DNA from: an uncultured Collinsella sp.
GTDB taxonomy: Bacteria; Actinomycetota; Coriobacteriia; Coriobacteriales; Coriobacteriaceae
Assembly: GCA_902490095.1 (NCBI GenBank)
Contig: CABUCQ010000077.1
Location: 1 to 9,732 of the forward strand
Direction: 5' to 3'
DNA length: 9,732 bases
A model generated the notes under the pieces. That model saw nothing but the letters and a program-made list of their open reading frames with translations, ran no database searches and was not told the DNA's origin. Positions 1 through 7,767 of this stretch are shown here, piece after piece (within the stretch, counting starts at the first letter, position 1; the number at the start of each line of letters is the position of its first letter). The translations under genes were made by a program, and so were the position numbers.

Positions 1-659
1 ACGATAAGCTGCTCGACATCGCCGAGAAGAAGACCACCATGCTCGAGGCCTTCGCGATTGCCGATGGCGTTCTTTCCCAGGGCACCCAGGGCATCACCGA
101 CCTCATCACCGTCCCCGGTATCATCAACCTGGACTTCGCCGATGTTAAGACCATCATGAAGCAGGCCGGTACCGCCATGATGGGTATCGGTACCTCTTCT
201 GGGGATACTCGTGCCGTCGACGCTGCCCAGCAGGCCATCTCCAGCCCGCTGCTCGAGAGCTCCATCGATGGTGCCACGCGCGTGCTGCTCTCCATCGCTG
301 GTTCCAAGGACCTGGGCATCCAGGAGATCAGCGACGCCGCCGACGTTGTCGCCAACGCCGTCGACCCCGAGGCGAACATCATCTTCGGTACCGTTGTCGA
401 CGAGTCCCTGGGCGATCAGGTGCGTATCACCGTCATCGCTACGGGCTTCTCCGATTCCAACGTCAACCGTCAGGACGAGCTCTTTGCTGCTCAGCAGTCT
501 CAGAGCAAGGCCGCTGCCTCCGCTGAGCCGCAGCGCACCGCTCCGGCTGCCAGCCCGGCTCAGGCCGCTCCGACCCGCAACGTCGGTGGTACCGAGCTGC
601 CCAACTTTGGCAACGACCAGTTCGAGCTTCCCGACTTCCTGAAGCGCGGTAGCTTCTAG
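1..659 (+). CDS. ftsZ: Cell division protein FtsZ, C-terminal part (5' end outside window)
   Basis: FtsZ is the tubulin-like GTPase that polymerises into the cytoplasmic Z ring and recruits the divisome. Only the last 218 or so residues are present; the reading frame is open from base 3, so the gene starts upstream. The first visible residues (DKLLDIAEKKTTMLEAF) and the following QGTQGITDLITVPG match the end of the GTPase domain and the T7-loop region (N-LDFADV) that completes the active site of the neighbouring subunit. The C-terminal domain contains GIGTSSGDTRAVDAAQQAISSPLLE. After it comes an Ala/Pro/Gln-rich unstructured linker of about 35 residues, then a conserved tail, FELPDFLKRGSF, the type of peptide bound by SepF and other FtsZ partners. 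A terminator follows 23 bases after the stop. The identification is secure; only the missing 5' part limits it. Confidence 0.97.
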   Translation, partial: DKLLDIAEKKTTMLEAFAIADGVLSQGTQGITDLITVPGIINLDFADVKTIMKQAGTAMMGIGTSSGDTRAVDAAQQAISSPLLESSIDGATRVLLSIAGSKDLGIQEISDAADVVANAVDPEANIIFGTVVDESLGDQVRITVIATGFSDSNVNRQDELFAAQQSQSKAAASAEPQRTAPAASPAQAAPTRNVGGTELPNFGNDQFELPDFLKRGSF

Positions 660-682
660 TTCGTTTTTCTTAACGACCTGCA

Positions 683-714
683 CGGGGTGTGTCCATTTGG
701 ATGCACCCCGTTTT
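683..714 (+). terminator. Intrinsic terminator after ftsZ
   Basis: The 7-bp stem CGGGGTG/CACCCCG (683-689 with 704-710) is extended inward by GTCC/GGAT (one G-T pair) around a short ATTT loop. It is followed directly by TTTT and then GTTT. It lies just after the ftsZ stop and would separate ftsZ from pgeF transcription. Confidence 0.85.
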
Positions 715-748
715 GTTTCTCGTTTGTAAACGAAAGCCTCCAATCTCC

Positions 749-766
749 TTACGTTCCCTTTACGTT
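749..766 (+). promoter_or_regulatory. Direct repeat TTACGTT-N4-TTACGTT, candidate Pho-type operator
   Basis: Two identical 7-bp units, TTACGTT, occupy 749-755 and 760-766, separated by four bases, so the period is 11 bp. This is the geometry of PhoB/PhoP-type response-regulator boxes (about 7 bp repeated every 11 bp). It lies 104 bp before the pgeF start, in the only substantial intergenic gap ahead of the pgeF-pst genes. The unit does not match the E. coli or Streptomyces consensus; it partly resembles the Bacillus TTAACA-like unit. Possible -10 elements downstream are TATCCT (786-791) and TATAAA (813-818), neither with a good -35. Function is inferred from spacing and position only. Confidence 0.35.
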
Positions 767-869
767 TGGTCCCTACCGCTGCGGGTATCCTTTTAAGGAA
801 GTATGACAGCCGTATAAACGCGGACTGCGCGGCGACGCCGCGGTACTTGTGTTATTAGGAGGCTTTAGT

Positions 870-1670
870 ATGGCAGCACGTGCGGACAACGTTTCGCGTG
901 TCGACCATGATGGAGTTACGTTGGTGGAGGGCGCGACATCCGATGTCCGCTTTGCCTTTACCGAGCGCATCGGTGGCGTTTCTGAAGATGCGTACTCCTC
1001 GCTCAACTTGGGCTCGCATGTAGGCGATGACCCCTTTGCTGTTCAAGAAAATCGTCGTCGAGCGCTCGAAGCTATGGGCGCCACTGAGTGCGAGCATAAT
1101 CTGCTCGTGCCCAATCAGGTACATGGTGACCATATCGTTACGGTGACTTCGAACGGGGCCGACGATCTTGAGGACGTTCGCGAGCAGATTGCCGAGGGCT
1201 GCGATGCCATCGTCTGTACGGCCCATGACGTGCCCGTGCTGCTCTGCTTTGCCGACTGCGTTCCCGTGGTGCTGGTGGCCCCCGGCGGATTTGCCGTGGT
1301 GCACTCCGGTTGGAAGGGCACGATTGCACGTATTTCTGCCAAGGCGTGCCGGGCGCTTTGCGATGCTGCCGGCTGCGATGCGAGCGACGTTTCCGCCTAT
1401 ATCGGGCCCCATATCCTGGGTGACGAGTACGAGGTTTCCCAGGAGCTCATGGATCGCTTTGCCGCCGAGTTCTCTTGCATCGATGCGAGTACCTCTCGCA
1501 TGCTCGATCTTTCCGCTGCCATTTGCGAGGCGCTGGTAGATGTCGGTGTCGACGCGGATAATATCGTGGATACCAAGCTTTCGACCGTGCGTCAGAACGA
1601 CCGCTTTTATTCCTACCGTAATGAGAACGGCACCTGTGGGCGCCATGCTGCGATCGGCGTGATGCTATGA
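870..1670 (+). CDS. pgeF: Peptidoglycan editing factor PgeF / YfiH-family (laccase-domain) protein
   Basis: A 266-residue cytosolic protein of the YfiH/YlmD (Cu-oxidase_4) family. Members have been linked to removal of wrong amino acids from peptidoglycan precursors and to purine nucleoside phosphorylase or deaminase activity; the older 'polyphenol oxidase' label is doubtful. The metal/active-site set is present: His85 in NQVHGD, Cys130 in FADCVPVV and His145 in VVHSGWKG, followed by YIGPHILGDEYEV and a C-terminal RFYSYRNENGTCGRHA. The ATG at 870 is chosen because AGGAGG (857-862) lies seven bases before it; an in-frame GTG at 849 is upstream of that site and has none of its own. ftsZ-yfiH is a common gene pair in Gram-positive division loci. 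Its stop overlaps the pstS start (ATGA, 1667-1670), so it is probably cotranscribed and translationally coupled with pstS. Confidence 0.93.
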   Translation: MAARADNVSRVDHDGVTLVEGATSDVRFAFTERIGGVSEDAYSSLNLGSHVGDDPFAVQENRRRALEAMGATECEHNLLVPNQVHGDHIVTVTSNGADDLEDVREQIAEGCDAIVCTAHDVPVLLCFADCVPVVLVAPGGFAVVHSGWKGTIARISAKACRALCDAAGCDASDVSAYIGPHILGDEYEVSQELMDRFAAEFSCIDASTSRMLDLSAAICEALVDVGVDADNIVDTKLSTVRQNDRFYSYRNENGTCGRHAAIGVML

Positions 1671-2503
1671 GAAAGATCTTATCGGTCCTGAGCGCCGCTG
1701 TGCTTACGCTTACGCTGTGCGCCTGTTCTTCGGGATCTTCTGCCTCTTCCATTACCGTGGCTGGCTCCACGACCTGTCTTCCTATCGCCGAGATTGCGGC
1801 GGAGGGCTTTAAGGAGGAGACCGGCATCGACGTGCTCGTTTCCGGTTTGGGTTCTTCCGCTGGCATCGAGGCCGTCAGCGCCGGCACGGCCGATATCGCC
1901 AGCTCCTCCCGTGGACTCAATGCCGATGAACAGGATCTGGGCCTGACTCCTATCGTCATTGCCCACGACGGTATCGCGGTCATCGTGAACGACGATAACC
2001 CGGTCGATAACCTCTCGACCGAGCAGCTCCGCGATATTTACGCCGGTAAGATCACCAACTGGAAGGAAGTCGGCGGAGAGGACCTGAAGATCCAGGTCAT
2101 CAACCGAGACGAGGCGTCCGGCACGCGCGAGGCCTTCCGCACCATCGTGATGGACGGCACCCCGTTCGATCGCCGGTCCGCCGTTCTTTCGGGCACGGGC
2201 CAGGTGCGCGACGTGGTATCTCGTTCGCGCGGTGCCATCGGCTACATTTCGCTGGGCTTCGTCGATAGCCTCAACGCCAAGACCTCGGTTAAGGCCGTCT
2301 CGGTCAATCATGTTGAGGCGTCCGAGAAGACGGTCGCGAGTGGCGGCTATCCCATCTCGCGCGACCTTTACTTCTTTGTGAAGGGTGCGCCTTCGCAGCA
2401 GGCGCAGGATTACATCGACTACGTGACGTCCGAGAAGATGGACAAGCAGATTCGCGAGGCGGGCTTTATTCCCGTCACCAACGACGAGAAGGGGAGTGAG
2501 TAG
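1667..2503 (+). CDS. pstS: Phosphate ABC transporter, substrate-binding lipoprotein PstS
   Basis: The 278-residue receptor binds inorganic phosphate outside the membrane and delivers it to PstC/PstA. It begins with a lipoprotein signal: MRK, a hydrophobic stretch, and a lipobox LCAC with the lipidated Cys at residue 20, then a Ser-rich spacer. Phosphate-ligand segments typical of PstS are visible: AGSTT (32-36), GSSAG (62-66), SSSRG (79-83), HDGIAV (100-105) and INRDEASGTREAF (145-157). The start ATG overlaps the pgeF stop by four bases and has no clear Shine-Dalgarno of its own, suggesting translational coupling. It is the first of five contiguous phosphate genes. A pst-specific promoter is not evident immediately upstream because that sequence is pgeF coding DNA. 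Family assignment is secure. Confidence 0.96.
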   Translation: MRKILSVLSAAVLTLTLCACSSGSSASSITVAGSTTCLPIAEIAAEGFKEETGIDVLVSGLGSSAGIEAVSAGTADIASSSRGLNADEQDLGLTPIVIAHDGIAVIVNDDNPVDNLSTEQLRDIYAGKITNWKEVGGEDLKIQVINRDEASGTREAFRTIVMDGTPFDRRSAVLSGTGQVRDVVSRSRGAIGYISLGFVDSLNAKTSVKAVSVNHVEASEKTVASGGYPISRDLYFFVKGAPSQQAQDYIDYVTSEKMDKQIREAGFIPVTNDEKGSE

Positions 2504-2504
2504 C

Positions 2505-3431
2505 ATGGAAGCACAGGAAAACTCCCAGACTGAGCAGAATGCTCAGGCGCCCAAGAAGCGCGAGCTGGCGCTCGTTTCGCGCAGCACCTATATCAAGGAG
2601 AAGGCGCTACAGTGGATCTTCTTTGCCTGCGCGTTCTTGGCGGTTGTTACCGTCATCCTGATTTTTGTCTTTACCACGTACTCGGCGCTGCCCGTCTTTA
2701 CCGACATCGGTCTGGCGGACTTCTTTAGCTTTACGTGGGCGCCCTCTGAGGGCCACTACGGCATCGTGTCGCTGCTTGCCGGCTCGGGTCTGGTGACCGT
2801 CGGTGCGCTCGCCATGGGTGTGCCCCTAGGCGTGGGCACGGCCGTGTATCTGGTCGAGATCGCCGGCAAGCGCGTGCGCAAGCTCATCAGCCCTGCCGTT
2901 GACCTGTTGGCCGGCATCCCTTCTATCATCTATGGCTTCTTTGGCATGATCATCATTCGTCCGTTTATCGCGCAACTGACCGGTGGTCTTGGTTTTGGTG
3001 CGCTGACGGCGTGGTTCGTGCTTGCCATCATGATCGTCCCTACCATCACCACGCTCACCATCGATGCCCTCAATTCCATTCCCATGGGTATTCGCGAGGC
3101 ATCGTATGCCATGGGTGCTACTAAGTGGCAGACCATCTATAAGGTCGTGCTACCTGCCGCCAAGCTGGGTATCGTGGATGCGATCGTGCTGGGTATGGGC
3201 CGTGCCATCGGCGAGACCATGGCCGTGCTCATGGTCGTGGGTAACGCCCCGGTCATCCCGGATAGCATCTCGAGTCCCATCTCGACGCTCACGAGCCAGA
3301 TCGCGCTCGACATGAGCTATTCCTCGGGTCTGCACCGCTCGGCGCTGTTTGGCATGGGCGTGGTCCTGTTTATCATCTCCGCCACGCTGGTGGGCATCGT
3401 CCGTCTGATTTCCAAGAAGAAGAGGGGGTAG
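2505..3431 (+). CDS. pstC: Phosphate ABC transporter permease PstC
   Basis: A 308-residue inner membrane permease that pairs with PstA to form the phosphate channel. A hydrophilic N-terminus of about 35 residues is followed by about six membrane segments (roughly 37-59, 85-115, 133-152, 163-185, 222-246 and 279-303). The cytoplasmic EAA loop that docks on PstB is seen at 197-217 (REASYAMGATKWQTIYKVVLP), followed by GMGRAIGETMAVLMVVGNAP, typical of Pst permeases. The start is taken as ATG 2505, placed eight bases after an AAGGGGAG site (2489-2496). A GTG at 2496 in the same frame lies inside that site, so it is less likely. It follows the pstS stop by one base, in line with tight operon packing. 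Confidence 0.95.
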   Translation: MEAQENSQTEQNAQAPKKRELALVSRSTYIKEKALQWIFFACAFLAVVTVILIFVFTTYSALPVFTDIGLADFFSFTWAPSEGHYGIVSLLAGSGLVTVGALAMGVPLGVGTAVYLVEIAGKRVRKLISPAVDLLAGIPSIIYGFFGMIIIRPFIAQLTGGLGFGALTAWFVLAIMIVPTITTLTIDALNSIPMGIREASYAMGATKWQTIYKVVLPAAKLGIVDAIVLGMGRAIGETMAVLMVVGNAPVIPDSISSPISTLTSQIALDMSYSSGLHRSALFGMGVVLFIISATLVGIVRLISKKKRG

Positions 3432-3434
3432 GCT

Positions 3435-4340
3435 ATGTCCGATTCCGTTGAAACGACGGTCGATACGACCTCTTCGCGCGAGCGCATCAAGCGTGCCCTT
3501 TCCCACGGCAAGAAGGGCCGCATCAACAAGGACCTGTCCAACAAGATCATGCTTGGCGTGTTCCGTGCCGCGGCATACATCACCACGCTGGTGTTGGTCG
3601 CTATCATCGCTTACGTGGTCATTAACGGCCTGCCGCATATCTCGCTCGACTTTATCTTCGGTTGGCCCCAGGGAGTCAACGCCGAGGGCGGAATTTGGCC
3701 CACGATCGTCTCGACCGTCTATGTGACGGCGCTCGCTATGCTTATCTGCACGCCGATCGCTGTGCTGGCAGCCGTCTATCTGGCCGAGTACGCCAAGCAG
3801 GGCAAGGTCGTCGAGCTCATTCGCTACGCTGCTGACGCTTTGGCTTCGGTGCCCTCCATCGTTATGGGCCTGTTTGGCTACGCCTTGTTTGTCGAGGCCA
3901 TGGGCCTGGGCCTTTCGATGGTCTCTGCCGCTCTGGCACTCGCGCTCTTGATGCTTCCCATCGTCATGCGCACCACCGAAGAGGCCATTCGTGCCGTCCC
4001 GCGCTATATCCGTTGGGGCGCGTACGGCCTGGGCGCCACCAAGTGGCAGGTTGTCTCCAAGATTGTGCTTCCTTCTGCCTTTGGCCGTATTGCCACGGGC
4101 ATCGTCCTCGCCATCGGCCGTGCCATTGGCGAGACCGCGGTGGTGCTCTACACCATGGGGCAGGCCATCAATCTACCTATTTCGCCGCTCGATTCCGGCC
4201 GCCCCATGACGGTTCACCTGTACCTGCTTGCCAACGACGGCATCAACATGAACGCAGCCTACGGCACCGCGCTCTTGCTGATGGTGATCATCCTGGCCTT
4301 CAACCTGTTTGCGCGCTTCCTGTCGCGCAAGCGTCACTAG
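3435..4340 (+). CDS. pstA: Phosphate ABC transporter permease PstA
   Basis: The 301-residue second permease of the phosphate importer. An unusually polar, basic N-terminal region of about 35 residues precedes the first membrane segment (about 43-65). Further segments lie at about 89-117, 135-155, 158-178, 214-240 and 276-294. The EAA loop is at 194-213 (WGAYGLGATKWQVVSKIVLP), followed by IGRAIGETAVVLYTMGQAIN, diagnostic of PstA/PstC. The start follows the pstC stop by three bases, with GAGGGGG in the pstC 3' end as ribosome binding site. Its homology to PstC and its position after pstC support PstA rather than a second PstC. Confidence 0.95.
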   Translation: MSDSVETTVDTTSSRERIKRALSHGKKGRINKDLSNKIMLGVFRAAAYITTLVLVAIIAYVVINGLPHISLDFIFGWPQGVNAEGGIWPTIVSTVYVTALAMLICTPIAVLAAVYLAEYAKQGKVVELIRYAADALASVPSIVMGLFGYALFVEAMGLGLSMVSAALALALLMLPIVMRTTEEAIRAVPRYIRWGAYGLGATKWQVVSKIVLPSAFGRIATGIVLAIGRAIGETAVVLYTMGQAINLPISPLDSGRPMTVHLYLLANDGINMNAAYGTALLLMVIILAFNLFARFLSRKRH

Positions 4341-4352
4341 TTAAGGAGTCCC

Positions 4353-5156
<804 letters not shown>

Positions 5157-5248
5157 TCGGTGCGACTAGTCCCAAGCCGATCGGACCTGGTCCGGTGCGT
5201 ATTCACTGTGCGGGCGGCATGACCGCACCCAACTGATTGGAGTGAACC
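5157..5248 (+). other. pstB-phoU gap with short palindromes
   Basis: This 92-bp gap contains a perfect CCGATCGG palindrome (5177-5184) and an overlapping short hairpin CGGAC/GTCCG (5182-5186 with 5190-5194, 3-base loop). No T-run follows, so it is not a clear intrinsic terminator. It could be an RNA processing or attenuation site between the transporter genes and phoU, or chance in GC-rich DNA. Confidence 0.3.
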
Positions 5249-6106
5249 ATGCGCAAACTGTTTTCCCGTCAGCTCATCGAGGCCCGTCACGAGATGCTGA
5301 GCATCTACGAGGCCGTCGATCTGGCCCTCCACGATGCCGTGAAGGCCTATGTGACCGACGACCGCAAGCTCGCCACCAAGACCAAGAAGCGCACGCTTTC
5401 GATTGACGCGCGCTGCGCCAACCTGGAGGCCGTCTGCTACAACCTGATCGCCACGCAGTCACCGGTCGCCTCCGACTTCCGCCTGCTTCAGACGATCATC
5501 TACGTCGACTTTAACCTGCAGCGCATGACCGATAAGGTTCGCCAGATTTGCCGCGCCACGCGTCATATGATCAAGGCCGACATCTCGCTGCCCAAGGAGC
5601 TTGTCGGCACGGTCGAGGCCGAGGCTGAGGCCGTCTACCAGGTGCTGGGCTCTTCGCTTTCTGCGCTCGTCACCAACGACATGTCCATCATCTGCAACTT
5701 GGCCGTCGAGGACGAGCCAGTGCACGCCGCCTACGAGAAGTTCTTCCGCACCTTTAACCGCATGGACACGGGCGATTTTATGGACGACGACAGCAACTAT
5801 GACGACCTGCGCCGCGCCATCATGGTATCGCGCTATCTCGATCGCATCGCCTCGATTTCCATCGATGCCGCCTGCCGTCTGACCTTCCTGTTGACCGGAC
5901 AGCGTATGACTGCCGGTGATATCGCCTGCACTGATGAGGATGAGCTCGAGAGCATGCGCGTGCCTTCGGGCGAGGGTGTTATCATGAGGCCCGCCGTCGA
6001 TGCACGCTACGTTGCCAAGGTGCCCGTTAACGAGGTCAGCGAGGGTCTTCGCTACCTGCTCGATCATCTTGAGGATGAGGACGATGGCGAGGACGACGAG
6101 GAGTAA
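5249..6106 (+). CDS. phoU: Phosphate signalling/transport regulator PhoU, with C-terminal extension
   Basis: PhoU is a cytoplasmic helical protein that communicates between the Pst transporter and the PhoR-type sensor kinase, repressing the Pho regulon when phosphate is plentiful. Two PhoU three-helix repeats are seen, about residues 1-110 and 115-217. The first carries EAVCYNLIATQSPVASDFRLL and VDFNLQRMTD; the second carries SRYLDRIASISIDAAC, with the acidic residues used for metal binding. At 285 residues it is longer than the usual 215-240. Residues 218-285 form an extension ending in a very acidic tail (11 of the last 14 residues are Asp or Glu). The start follows TTGGAGTG (5237-5244). 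It lies 92 bp after pstB on the same strand and is likely part of the pst operon. No phoR/phoP pair is in this window. Confidence 0.93.
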   Translation: MRKLFSRQLIEARHEMLSIYEAVDLALHDAVKAYVTDDRKLATKTKKRTLSIDARCANLEAVCYNLIATQSPVASDFRLLQTIIYVDFNLQRMTDKVRQICRATRHMIKADISLPKELVGTVEAEAEAVYQVLGSSLSALVTNDMSIICNLAVEDEPVHAAYEKFFRTFNRMDTGDFMDDDSNYDDLRRAIMVSRYLDRIASISIDAACRLTFLLTGQRMTAGDIACTDEDELESMRVPSGEGVIMRPAVDARYVAKVPVNEVSEGLRYLLDHLEDEDDGEDDEE

Positions 6107-6143
6107 GTAACCCCGTTCGTCGAAAGATTGTAAATACCTAAGT

Positions 6144-6180
6144 GAGCGCGGCCTTGCACATGCGGGGCCGCGCTCTTGCG
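6144..6180 (+). terminator. GC-rich hairpin after phoU, possible terminator
   Basis: A perfect 10-bp stem GAGCGCGGCC/GGCCGCGCTC (6144-6153 with 6166-6175) encloses a 12-base loop. The following bases, TTGCGTT, give only a weak U-tract, so termination may be incomplete. It lies between phoU and yggS and is the best candidate boundary between the pst unit and the downstream division genes. Confidence 0.55.
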
Positions 6181-6225
6181 TTAGCATGGGACTACTTGTT
6201 TGGCTGTCAGCGGAGGCGATTGGCA

Positions 6226-6963
6226 ATGGATAACTATTTGGACTTGATGCGCGCTCGCCGCGAGCAGATTCTGGAACGTTTTTATGCGGCGCTCGATCGC
6301 GCGGGCCGTCCCCACGACGCCGCGCGCCTCATTGCCGTGTCCAAGACCGTTGGTGTCGATGAGACCGTTGCCGCCATCCAGGCGGGGTATCGCCATTTTG
6401 CCGAGAATCGCCCGCAGGAGCTGGTTCGCAAGCTCACAGGTTTGGCGGAGCATCCGGAGCTGCCCGAGGTGCGCTTCGATATGATCGGCAACCTGCAGAC
6501 CAATAAGATCAATGCGGTGCTGGGCTCAGCCGAGCTGATTCACTCGGTGGGTTCGCTGCATCTGGCGCAGGCGATCTCGAGCCGTGCTGCCCGCAAGATT
6601 GAGGCAGGCGAACTCGCCGGCCCCCAGCGTGTGCTCATTGAGGTCAATGTGAGTGGTGAGGAGTCGAAGGGAGGCTTTTCGCCCGATGAGATTCGCGCCG
6701 CCGCGGGTGAGCTTGCGGAACTTGAGGGAATTTGCGTACAGGGGCTTATGACTATGGCGCCCCGGGGGAATAAGGATGTGGCACGCCGCACCTTTGCGGG
6801 GCTTCGTGAGCTGAGGGATGAGCTGGAGGCGGCGCATCCCGATTTGAACCTGCCTGAGCTTTCCTGCGGCATGAGCGAAGACTTTGAGCCTGCCCTTGAG
6901 GAGGGCTCTACGCTCGTTCGCCTGGGCAGGGTAGTATTTAGCCCGGAGTTTGCAGTAAAATAA
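6226..6963 (+). CDS. yggS: YggS-family pyridoxal phosphate-binding protein
   Basis: A 245-residue cytosolic protein of the YggS/PLPBP/YlmE family, which binds pyridoxal 5'-phosphate without known catalysis and helps control vitamin B6 and amino-acid homeostasis. The PLP lysine is Lys40 in LIAVSK. Other family blocks are AENRPQEL (59-66), MIGNLQTNK (86-94), VNVSGEESKGG (140-150), GLMTMAP (173-179) and LSCGMSEDFEPALEEGSTLVRLGRVVF (212-238). The usual WHFIG before LQ-NK is FDMIG here. ATG 6226 is chosen for the GGAGG site at 6212-6216 and because conserved sequence starts soon after it; an upstream in-frame start at 6142 would run through the hairpin. It lies next to sepF, as in many Gram-positive division loci. 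Confidence 0.93.
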   Translation: MDNYLDLMRARREQILERFYAALDRAGRPHDAARLIAVSKTVGVDETVAAIQAGYRHFAENRPQELVRKLTGLAEHPELPEVRFDMIGNLQTNKINAVLGSAELIHSVGSLHLAQAISSRAARKIEAGELAGPQRVLIEVNVSGEESKGGFSPDEIRAAAGELAELEGICVQGLMTMAPRGNKDVARRTFAGLRELRDELEAAHPDLNLPELSCGMSEDFEPALEEGSTLVRLGRVVFSPEFAVK

Positions 6964-7023
6964 GGCTCTGAAGTGCGCACTGATTATCGGGGCGCCTGCA
7001 CTAAACCGCGAGAGGACACAACC

Positions 7024-7746
7024 ATGGGCTTCCTTGACGAGATTAAAAATAAGATGCACCTGGGCGGCCAGCAGGGTTACGACCAGGGTTATGGCCAGGA
7101 CGACGACTACGGCTACGATGATGGCTATGACGATGGCTATCAGGGCAACGGCTACAGCGGTGCTTCGGGCGAGGGCTTCTACACCCAAGACGAGCCGAGC
7201 AACGGCCTGCTTGGTCAGACGCGCCGTGGTGAAGCTGAGTCGGTTGCCGTGTATACACGCTCCGGGCAGCTGGTCGGCGATGACTCCCGCCATGCCACGA
7301 CGTATAACCCGCCTTCGCGCTCGCAGGACAGTGTTGCGAGCGGTTATCGTCCTGGTGCCTATGACACGCCGTCGAGCTACGCCGAGAACACCCGCGCCCG
7401 TGCCGCCGCTGCGCCTGCGCCTGCACCGAGCGATGCCTCGGCCTATGCGAGCAATATCATCAACGCCACACCGCAGCTGCCGGCCTATGTCCTGCGCCCC
7501 GAGAGCTATGACGACGTGGAGACCGTGGTGCGCCGCGTTCGCACCAAGCAGCCTGTCGCACTGATTTTTGTGGGCGTACGCACCGAAGTTGCCAAGCGCG
7601 TCTTGGACTTCTCTTACGGCTTTGCCTGCGGTCTGGGTGCCACGGTCAAGGAGGTGGGCGACCGCGTGTTCATGGTGCTGCCCGCCGGTTGCGAGGTCAA
7701 AGATTCCGATCTCAAGAAGCTTCGTGCCGACGGCTACCTTAAGTAA
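7024..7746 (+). CDS. sepF: Cell division protein SepF with Tyr/Gly/Asp-rich linker
   Basis: SepF polymerises into rings, binds the FtsZ C-terminal tail and anchors it to the membrane. The 240-residue product starts with an amphipathic membrane helix (MGFLDEIKNKM). A long linker follows: Tyr/Gly/Asp-rich at 18-44 with seven tyrosines and tandem DDGY units, then Ala/Pro-rich near 126-136. The SepF core domain occupies about 157-227 (RPESYDDVETVV, QPVALIFVGV, AKRVLDFSYGFACGLGATVKEV, RVFMVLPAGCEV). ATG 7024 is preferred over an upstream in-frame GTG at 6973 because GAGAGGA precedes it and the product then begins with the expected membrane helix. It is longer than Bacillus SepF (about 150 residues), as is common for actinobacterial forms. 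It lies 60 bp after yggS. Confidence 0.94.
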   Translation: MGFLDEIKNKMHLGGQQGYDQGYGQDDDYGYDDGYDDGYQGNGYSGASGEGFYTQDEPSNGLLGQTRRGEAESVAVYTRSGQLVGDDSRHATTYNPPSRSQDSVASGYRPGAYDTPSSYAENTRARAAAAPAPAPSDASAYASNIINATPQLPAYVLRPESYDDVETVVRRVRTKQPVALIFVGVRTEVAKRVLDFSYGFACGLGATVKEVGDRVFMVLPAGCEVKDSDLKKLRADGYLK

Positions 7747-7755
7747 AGACAAGAC

Positions 7756-7761
7756 GAGGAG
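7756..7761 (+). promoter_or_regulatory. Ribosome binding site GAGGAG that sets an unusual yggT start
   Basis: GAGGAG ends six bases before the ATC codon at 7768. Between the sepF stop (7744-7746) and this point there is no in-frame ATG, GTG or TTG, so this site is the main argument for an AUC start. Confidence 0.7.
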
Positions 7762-7767
7762 ATTCCC

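Noticed and set aside
849..869. GTG start for pgeF at 849
   Set aside because: The AGGAGG site lies downstream of it and fits ATG 870; the extra seven residues are translated from the ribosome binding site itself.
855..1646. Long minus-strand open frame opposite pgeF (and similar ones opposite pstS, pstB, phoU, yggS-sepF)
   Set aside because: The plus-strand products are clear conserved families with good ribosome binding sites; the antisense frames are by-products of GC-rich codon use and show no recognisable domains.
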